Shown piece after piece: positions 58,012-64,000 of a stretch of 64,000 nt of DNA. Both the position numbers and the translations under genes were made by a program. The DNA comes from Anaerocolumna sp. AGMB13020 (GTDB taxonomy: Bacteria; Bacillota; Clostridia; Lachnospirales; Lachnospiraceae): the NCBI RefSeq assembly GCF_033100115.1, contig NZ_CP136910.1, positions 3,785,001-3,849,000 of the forward strand, written 5' to 3'. Each line of letters opens with the position of its first letter. Position 1 is the stretch's first letter. The notes under the pieces are model-generated. The model was given only the letters and a program-made list of their open reading frames with translations. It ran no database searches and had not been told where the DNA came from.

Positions 58012-58168
58012 TCTAACCCTCCTTAAATTCTGCTTTGATAAAGAGTTACATAAGCTTTGATAAAATTATTTGTAGTACCGGTCTAATCCATAGAAGTACC
58101 GGTAAAACATTATGGATTAACTCCAAGGAATAAATTCCCTCTGCAAGAATTATACCAGTAAGTAAAGG

Positions 58169-58197
58169 TTGAGTATACATCAAATTTAGTGTACAAT
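58169..58197 (+). promoter_or_regulatory. Promoter of the small membrane protein-secDF unit
   Basis: TTGAGT (58169-58174), a 17-base spacer and TACAAT (58192-58197), 31 bases before the GTG start. Confidence 0.65.
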
Positions 58198-58227
58198 GTA
58201 ACGGAAGTTCACCGAAGGAGGAAGCCC

Positions 58228-58650
58228 GTGAGATACAAGATACGAAACAAAAAGGCAGTTCAATGTATACTAACGGTATTATTTTGCCTTGCGTTATTAA
58301 CAGCAGAAATAAATATATCCGTTACCAGCAAGATTCATTCTGCTTCCTCCCATACTACGAAGGCAGGAGCTTTTACAAAAGCACCCTCCCATAAAACCGA
58401 TTCCATATTCGAAGTAAAAGAAGTTGCTGGAGATGAGTTTACAGCCGGTATTTCTGCCGGGACCTTAAATACTTTTTCTCTTAAGGTTCTCCATTTAAAA
58501 TATATTTTCTTAAGAGCAGTTCTCTTATTTATTCCCCTTATATTATTTACCCGCTTAACGGTCTTATTACAGGACGGTTACATAGGCAGAAGATTTCTGA
58601 TGCAATTTATACACAATTCGGACGGCGAGAAAGGAGCAGCAGGTATTTAA
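58228..58650 (+). CDS. Small membrane protein upstream of secDF
   Basis: I do not recognise a family. The 140-residue protein has a basic start, a membrane segment at about 11-28, an extracytoplasmic Ser/Thr/His-rich stretch, a second segment at about 95-112, and a hydrophilic end. The start is GTG 58228, preceded by GAAGGAGG. It lies 40 bases before secDF on the same transcript, where YajC might be expected, but it does not look like YajC (which has one segment and a different profile). Confidence 0.7.
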   Translation: MRYKIRNKKAVQCILTVLFCLALLTAEINISVTSKIHSASSHTTKAGAFTKAPSHKTDSIFEVKEVAGDEFTAGISAGTLNTFSLKVLHLKYIFLRAVLLFIPLILFTRLTVLLQDGYIGRRFLMQFIHNSDGEKGAAGI

Positions 58651-58690
58651 ACGGCAAAAAAAATTAAATAGGAAAAGAGGATAACAACCT

Positions 58691-60853
58691 ATGAAGCCAG
58701 GTAAGAAAATGCTTGCTGCTATTTTTATAACCATAGCAGTGTTTATTTATATTGCAATTTTTGGAATCGGAAGTGGAGTCAAAGGTGTATTTGACATGCG
58801 CTACGGTATTGATATCAGGGGAGGCGTGGAAGCGATATTTGAACCACAGGGACTTAAGCGCAGCCCTACGGAGCAGGAACTGGAAACTGCCAGAGAGGTT
58901 ATTGAGACCAGACTGGACAATCAGAATATTTCCGATCGTGAAGTTACCGTGGATAAGAGCGGTGGTTATTTGATTGTTCAGTTTCCCTGGAAATCCGACG
59001 AGAAGAACTTTAATCCGGAGGACGCCATTGCTGAGTTAGGTGAAATGGCAGAACTGACCTTTAAAGACCCTTCGGGGAATGTCCTCATTGAAGGCAAGAA
59101 CGTGGAAAGTGCAGCACCGGAGAATGTTACCTCCGGAGTGACCAGAGGCTATCAGGTAGCACTGAAATTCGATGCTAAAGGTGCCAAGCTCTTTGAAGAA
59201 GCCACAGGAAAATTGTTAGGACAGAGGATGAGCATCTACATGGATGACGACCTGATCTCAAGTCCTATGGTACAGGTGAAAATAACCGGAGGAGAGGCTG
59301 CTATCACTAATCTTGGAAGTTATGCAGAGGCGAAGGAATTAGCCGGAAAGATCAATGCAGGGGCCCTTCCTTTCTCCCTGGCAACCACCAATTTCTCCAC
59401 CATCAGTCCCACTTTAGGCAGTAATGCCTTAAACATCATGGTGGCAGCAGGAATAATAGCCTTCTTTGCAATCTGTGTATTCATGATAACCTTCTACAAG
59501 CTGCCGGGTGTACTGGCCTGTATTACCTTGGTATTACAAATGGTGATACAGTTGCTGGCCATATCTATTCCTCAATATACGCTGACGCTGCCAGGAATAG
59601 CAGGGATTATATTAACCCTGGGGATGGCAGTGGATACGAATATTATCATAGCAGAACGTATTTCCGATGAGCGAAAGAAAGGTATCTCAGTCAGAAGTTC
59701 GATTATTTATGGCTATAAACATGCCTTTTCCTCTGTACTGGACGGAAATATCACCACAGCCATAGTGGCAGTTATACTTATGATTTTTGGTTCCGGTTCC
59801 ATGTTAAGTTTTGGTTATACCCTTTTAATTGGTATGTTGGTTAATCTCCTGATAGGGGTCACCATCTCAAAACATCTTATACAATCCTTTGTGGTATATG
59901 ACAGGTGGAATAAGGATAAATGGTTCAGAATAAGAAAAGATAAGAAGGTCATTCCCTTCTACCAGAAAAAATATATTTTTGCCATAATCTCGGGTATAAT
60001 AATTCTGGCAGGAGTTGCAGGATGTTTTACAAAAGGAATCAGACTGGATACCCAGTTTACCGGAGGTGCAGTATTAAGCTACTCTGTATCCTCAGAAGCC
60101 GATACAGAGTTGATTCAGCAGGCGGTTGAAAAACAGACCAACAGGCCGGTGACGGTTCAGATCAAAGAGGATAACCTGACCGGGCGTAAGAGACTTTCCG
60201 TAACCCTGGCTGGTAACGACGGAATGTCACCAGAGCAACAGGCAGAGGTGACGGAGGCTATTAACGGTACAATGGAAAAAGCAGACGCCAAATTGTCTGA
60301 AACCTTTGTAGTGGAGCCTTATATCGGTGCAAAAGCCCTTAAGAATGCAGGGATAGCAATAGCTCTGTCTACTCTATTCATTGTAATCTACGTGTGGATA
60401 AGATTTTCAGCCATATCGGGCTTGTCGGCAGGAATAACAGCCATGATTGCACTGCTTCATGATGCACTGGTAGTATTCTTTGCTTTTGTACTGTTTGGAA
60501 TACCCCTTAATGATGCCTTTGTGGCAGTAGTACTTACGGTTATCGGGTATTCAATTAACGATACCATTGTTATTTACGACAGAATCCGTGAGAACAGAAA
60601 GCTCGACCAGAAACTGCCAGTTGTTAATCTGGTAAATGAAAGTACCACACAGACGTTGGGAAGATCCATCAATACGTCCTTTACCACAGGACTATGTGTC
60701 CTGATTATCTTGATAGCGTCCGTTGTGTTCCATATAGAGTCTATTATAGATTTCTCACTGCCGATGTTCTTTGGTATTTTAACAGGCGGGTATTCTTCAA
60801 TCTGTGTTGCCGGAACCTTATGGGCGGCCTGGGAAAAACGTAAGGAAAAATAA
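58691..60853 (+). CDS. secDF: Protein translocase subunit SecDF (fused)
   Basis: The 720-residue protein joins SecD and SecF, the proton-driven helpers of Sec-dependent export. SecD: a first membrane segment (about 7-29), YGIDIRGGVEAIFEP (the D1 motif), the extracellular domain to about 240, then GIAGIILTLGMAVDTNIIIAERISDERK (D4). SecF: from about residue 430, with LDTQFTGGAVLSY, then VVLTVIGYSINDTIVIYDRIRENRK (F4) and TTQTLGRSINTSFTT. The whole set of about 12 segments is intact. A T-box leader follows 8 bases after its stop. Confidence 0.97.
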   Translation: MKPGKKMLAAIFITIAVFIYIAIFGIGSGVKGVFDMRYGIDIRGGVEAIFEPQGLKRSPTEQELETAREVIETRLDNQNISDREVTVDKSGGYLIVQFPWKSDEKNFNPEDAIAELGEMAELTFKDPSGNVLIEGKNVESAAPENVTSGVTRGYQVALKFDAKGAKLFEEATGKLLGQRMSIYMDDDLISSPMVQVKITGGEAAITNLGSYAEAKELAGKINAGALPFSLATTNFSTISPTLGSNALNIMVAAGIIAFFAICVFMITFYKLPGVLACITLVLQMVIQLLAISIPQYTLTLPGIAGIILTLGMAVDTNIIIAERISDERKKGISVRSSIIYGYKHAFSSVLDGNITTAIVAVILMIFGSGSMLSFGYTLLIGMLVNLLIGVTISKHLIQSFVVYDRWNKDKWFRIRKDKKVIPFYQKKYIFAIISGIIILAGVAGCFTKGIRLDTQFTGGAVLSYSVSSEADTELIQQAVEKQTNRPVTVQIKEDNLTGRKRLSVTLAGNDGMSPEQQAEVTEAINGTMEKADAKLSETFVVEPYIGAKALKNAGIAIALSTLFIVIYVWIRFSAISGLSAGITAMIALLHDALVVFFAFVLFGIPLNDAFVAVVLTVIGYSINDTIVIYDRIRENRKLDQKLPVVNLVNESTTQTLGRSINTSFTTGLCVLIILIASVVFHIESIIDFSLPMFFGILTGGYSSICVAGTLWAAWEKRKEK

Positions 60854-60860
60854 ATCTATC

Positions 60861-60889
60861 TTGACGGTAAAATCTGGTTGTGATATTAT
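60861..60889 (+). promoter_or_regulatory. Promoter of the T-box leader
   Basis: TTGACG (60861-60866), a 17-base spacer and TATTAT (60884-60889) place the transcript start near 60896, about 40 bases after the secDF stop. Confidence 0.75.
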
Positions 60890-60895
60890 GTACAG

Positions 60896-61191
60896 AAATA
60901 GAAAAAGGCATGGAAGAGAATTAGTATATGTTGAAGGCGGTTCACAGAGAGAAGACAGAGGGTACCCTCAGGCTGAGAGTCTTTACCGAAGCAATATAGA
61001 AGAGGTCTTGGAGCTGTGGACTGAACAGGTTATCTCAGTAGGTTGCACCGGAATTTCCACCGTTAGAAGGAAAGCAGTATCGATTGTTATATCCGTACTG
61101 AGTGAGAGCAAGGAGTAATCCTTGAATTTAGGTGGTAACACGGACTATAGTTCGCCCTAAGCTGATTGTTTAATTGGCTTAGGGTTTTTTT
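60896..61191 (+). promoter_or_regulatory. T-box leader controlling the second glutamyl-tRNA synthetase gene
   Basis: The leader has AGAGAG near its Stem I base (about 60943), the T-box bulge motif TAGGTGGTAACACGG at 61129-61143 (matching the usual GGTGGNACCRCG), and a terminator with CCCTAAGC (61155-61162) and GCTTAGGG (61177-61184) followed by seven T. Uncharged tRNA pairing its NCCA end with the TGGT of the bulge would form the antiterminator. GAA triplets at 60988-60990 or 60999-61001 are candidate Glu specifiers; I cannot decide between them. Confidence 0.85.
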
Positions 61192-61270
61192 ATGTCTGAA
61201 TTTCTTTGAAAGGACACATTAGTAATTCCAACAGCAAAACTTTAAAACTGTACTACGAAAGGAGTAAGCT

Positions 61271-62908
61271 ATGTTAAACAAATTATTAGCTGATTTACTA
61301 TTTCCACAAGTTACTTTTACATCAGAGGACATGGAAAGACGTTACCCGGAAAGAGGGGTTTCTGATGAGAATATAATAACCCGAATAGGACCAAGCCCTA
61401 CCGGCTTTATCCATCTTGGAAATCTATACAATGCAGTAATAGCAGAGAGACTGGCTCATCAGAGCGGTGGCAGCTTTTATCTGAGAATCGAAGATACAGA
61501 CAATAAGAGAGAGGTAGAAGGAGCTGTTGATATAATCATTTCAGCCATGAAGTACTTTGGTATTTATTTTGATGAAGGTGCTGTCATGGAGGGGGATAAT
61601 GGCCAGTACGGACCTTACAGACAGCGCCAGCGAAAGGAAATCTATCAGGTGTTTGCAAAGCGGCTTGTGGCGGCAGGAATGGCATATCCCTGCTTTTGCC
61701 GGGAAGAAGAGCTGGAAGAAATAAGAGAAAAACAGAAAGAGTTAAAACAGAACATAGGATATTATGGAGAATGGGCAGTCAGCAGGAAATTATCCTATGA
61801 GGATATCAAGGGCAGGATTGAGAAAGGAGATTCTTATGTACTGCGGTTTAAGTCGAATCCAGACGCTAAGGATACTGTTACTGCTTATGACGCCATTCGG
61901 GGAGAGCTGAAATTTCCTGAGAACATCATGGATTTTGTACTCCTGAAATCCGATGGCATACCTACCTATCATTTTGCACATGTAGTAGACGATCATCTGA
62001 TGAGAACCACCCATGTAATCAGGGGAGAAGAATGGCTGCCTTCCTTACCCATGCATATACAACTTTTTGATACCTTGGGGTGGAAAAGACCTGTTTACTG
62101 CCATACAGCCACACTGATGAAAATGGACGGGAATTCCAAAAGAAAACTATCGAAACGTAAAGATCCCGAACTGGCACTGGCCTATTACCAGGAGGAGGGT
62201 TATATACCGGAGGCTATGTGGAATTATCTGCTGACAATTCTTAATTCCAATTATGAAGAATGGAGAGCTGCTAATCAGGACAAGAATCATTTGGAGTTTC
62301 CCTTTACACTGAACAAAATGAGCGGCTCCGGGGCTCTGTTTGATATGGATAAGATGAAGGATATCAGTAAGGAGGTCTTAAGCCGTATGACGGCTGAGGA
62401 TTTGTATAGCAGTTTTCTGGAATGGGCGAAAGTCTGGAATGAGGATTATGCGAAGGTGTTGATGAATAACAGAGAGCTCGCACTGAAAGCACTTGCCATA
62501 GGCAGAAATACTGCAAAGGTAAGAAAGGATCTGACTAATTGGAAACAGACCTGTGAGTTTATGAGCATGTACTTTGATGAAACGTTCAAAAGGGAAGAGG
62601 AACTTCCGGCAAATATACCGGCAGATGAAAGAGCGCAATTCCTGCGTCTGTATCTGGAGCAGATAGATTTTACCGAAGAGAAAGAGGAATGGTTCAATAA
62701 AGTAAAAGACATAACCCGGCAAATGGGTTATGCTACTGACAGAAAGGCATATAAGAAACAGCCGGAGGATTATAAAGGAAGCATTGTGGAGCTTACCAAT
62801 CTGCTAAGGGTTGCTATAACTGGCAGAACGAATGCACCGGATATATGGGAAGTCAGTAGCGTATTAGGGAAAGAATGTGTAGTACAAAGAATAAAGACCG
62901 TAATTTGA
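61271..62908 (+). CDS. Second glutamyl-tRNA synthetase (divergent paralogue)
   Basis: The 545-residue class I synthetase has ITRIGPSPTGFIHLGNLYN with the HIGH-type HLGN near residue 49, RIEDTDNKREVEGA, a Rossmann part with KSDGIPTYHFAHVVDDHLMRTTHVIRGEEW, and KLSKRKDPE (KMSKS). It is longer and clearly different from the canonical copy at 9364, with an extended C-terminal helical domain. The T-box upstream fits a synthetase. It may serve tRNA-Gln mischarging or be a stress copy; this is inference. AAGGAG lies about 8 bases before the ATG. Confidence 0.9.
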   Translation: MLNKLLADLLFPQVTFTSEDMERRYPERGVSDENIITRIGPSPTGFIHLGNLYNAVIAERLAHQSGGSFYLRIEDTDNKREVEGAVDIIISAMKYFGIYFDEGAVMEGDNGQYGPYRQRQRKEIYQVFAKRLVAAGMAYPCFCREEELEEIREKQKELKQNIGYYGEWAVSRKLSYEDIKGRIEKGDSYVLRFKSNPDAKDTVTAYDAIRGELKFPENIMDFVLLKSDGIPTYHFAHVVDDHLMRTTHVIRGEEWLPSLPMHIQLFDTLGWKRPVYCHTATLMKMDGNSKRKLSKRKDPELALAYYQEEGYIPEAMWNYLLTILNSNYEEWRAANQDKNHLEFPFTLNKMSGSGALFDMDKMKDISKEVLSRMTAEDLYSSFLEWAKVWNEDYAKVLMNNRELALKALAIGRNTAKVRKDLTNWKQTCEFMSMYFDETFKREEELPANIPADERAQFLRLYLEQIDFTEEKEEWFNKVKDITRQMGYATDRKAYKKQPEDYKGSIVELTNLLRVAITGRTNAPDIWEVSSVLGKECVVQRIKTVI

Positions 62909-63083
62909 CGATTGAAATATGAAATTCGTTTCGTCATGTAGCTATATTAAGTTATTCGTAGCAGGATAAGGAAAGGTAAATTCATATTAATAAAGGAATA
63001 GGTGAAAATATCTGAAAAGGCTATTTTATCATACTGTAAATGATTGAAAGAGGGTATAGAACGGATTAGTGACATTCTTGGAA

Positions 63084-63111
63084 TTGTTATTGGTTTGTAT
63101 TAGTGTATAAT
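63084..63111 (+). promoter_or_regulatory. Promoter of the last serine hydrolase gene
   Basis: TATAAT (63106-63111) with TTGTTA (63084-63089) 16 bases upstream. The rest of 62909-63184 has nothing recognisable. Confidence 0.5.
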
Positions 63112-63184
63112 TTATATATTAACTGCTTGCAGTAAACCAATGAAAAATAGTCAATATCAATTCGGCTTCAGAAAAGAGGTAAAT

Positions 63185-64000
63185 ATGGATTATAATAATA
63201 TAATAGACAGAGATTTTCGTGGTTGTGTCTCCATATGCAAAGGAAATGAGTTATTATTCAGGAAAGCTTATGGCTACAGGGACCTTGCCAATGAAATACC
63301 AAATACAACAGAAACAAGCTTTGCCACAGCTTCAGCAGGTAAGGTATTCATAGGAACAGGTATCCTGCAGCTGATAGAGAAAGGGGAACTTAGTTTCCAG
63401 GATACCATCGGTGAACTCCTCGCGTTTGACTTAAAGCAAATTGATACCGGAATCACTGTGAAACAGCTGCTGACACATACTTCCGGAATTCCGGATTACT
63501 TTGATGAAAGTATAATGGAGGAATATGAAGAGCTCTGGCGGGATTATCCAAATTACAAAATACGAACATCTGCCGATTTGCTGCCTCTGTTTATAGACAA
63601 ACCCATGATGTATGAAAAAGGTGAAAGATTTCAATACAACAATACGGGGTTTGTAGTATTAGGATTAATAATAGAGAAAGTAACGGGGAAACCTTTTGAC
63701 ATTTATTTGAAAGAATATATTTTTACCCCCAGCGGCATGGAGAGGACAGGCTATTTTGAACTGGACAGACTGCCTGCTAATTGTGCCGGCAATTATATCT
63801 GGGACGAGGAAAGAAAAGAGTATTATACTAATATCTATAGCGTAGATGTAAAAGGAACCGGTGCAGGCGGCGTTTTTACTACAGTAGCAGATGTTGAACT
63901 TTTCTGGAAGGCCCTGTTATCCGGAAAGCTTTTATCGCCGGAGATGACGGATGAAATGCTGCGTATTCAGAGTTCCAGTGAAGATGAGGATAACTATGGC
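63185..64000 (+). CDS. Class C beta-lactamase-type serine hydrolase, 3' end beyond window
   Basis: At least 272 residues, open to the window edge. Motifs are SAGK (Ser50-Lys53) and YNN in FQYNNTGFVVLG; the HGG-type motif would lie beyond the window. QLLTHTSGIPDYF is typical of the family. No signal peptide is seen. AAAGAGG lies about 4 bases before the ATG at 63185. It is a different protein from the leftward hydrolase at 56740, with little similarity outside the motifs. Confidence 0.88.
   Translation, partial: MDYNNIIDRDFRGCVSICKGNELLFRKAYGYRDLANEIPNTTETSFATASAGKVFIGTGILQLIEKGELSFQDTIGELLAFDLKQIDTGITVKQLLTHTSGIPDYFDESIMEEYEELWRDYPNYKIRTSADLLPLFIDKPMMYEKGERFQYNNTGFVVLGLIIEKVTGKPFDIYLKEYIFTPSGMERTGYFELDRLPANCAGNYIWDEERKEYYTNIYSVDVKGTGAGGVFTTVADVELFWKALLSGKLLSPEMTDEMLRIQSSSEDEDNYG

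Noticed and set aside
60804..61118. ORF overlapping the end of secDF and the T-box leader
   Set aside because: The region is explained by the T-box RNA, and the frame has no ribosome binding site of its own.

Overview
The window looks like low-GC Firmicutes chromosome, most likely a member of the Lachnospiraceae (Clostridium cluster XIVa, of the C. phytofermentans/Anaerocolumna kind). I infer this from the AT-rich spacers, the strong AGGAGG-type ribosome binding sites, the era-yqzL-recO-glyQS-ppdK gene order, DUF1292, FlxA-like and CD3324-family proteins, and YesM/YesN-type sugar regulators. No species can be named from the sequence alone.

Layout. 1-2602 is the 3' part of a 23S rRNA gene, ended by a terminator, with no 5S gene after it. 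2731-3331 is AT-rich and holds a degenerate 14-bp tandem repeat. 3332-6872 is a minus-strand MoxR ATPase, DUF58 and DUF4129 membrane module. 7165-20876 is mostly housekeeping: an aldo-keto reductase, glutamyl-tRNA synthetase coupled to a UvrD-like helicase, a DUF1292 protein, a disordered basic protein behind a hairpin leader, a nuclease-helicase fusion, a VanZ-like protein, a lipid kinase, and a LiaF-like/DUF4097 envelope pair. 21173-31250 holds an M16C protease and the era, yqzL, recO, lipoprotein, glyQS and ppdK genes. 31532-33700 holds regulators, a DUF3781 gene broken by a stop codon, and a pseudoknot-forming structured RNA candidate.

33736-45995 is a carbohydrate-uptake locus. An AraC regulator is divergent from lacZ, followed by a YesL-like protein, two ABC permeases, a lipoprotein binding protein, and a YesN/YesM two-component system pointing back at the transporter. 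No ATPase gene is present, so a shared MsmX-type ATPase encoded elsewhere is presumably used.

46287-58011 is accessory: FlxA-like and CD3324 proteins, two GNAT acetyltransferases, a BlaI/BlaR1-like pair whose sensor carries a very large ectodomain with three Asp-rich DxNGDG-type motifs in visibly GC-richer DNA, cyclopropane fatty acid synthase, a secreted protein, an alpha/beta hydrolase and a serine hydrolase. 58228-64000 has secDF, a T-box leader controlling a second glutamyl-tRNA synthetase, and the start of another class C-type serine hydrolase that runs off the window.

The features most worth following up are the structured RNA at about 33470-33661, the BlaR1-like sensor with its three operator half-sites, the T-box-controlled second GluRS, the nuclease-helicase fusion, and the broken DUF3781 gene.
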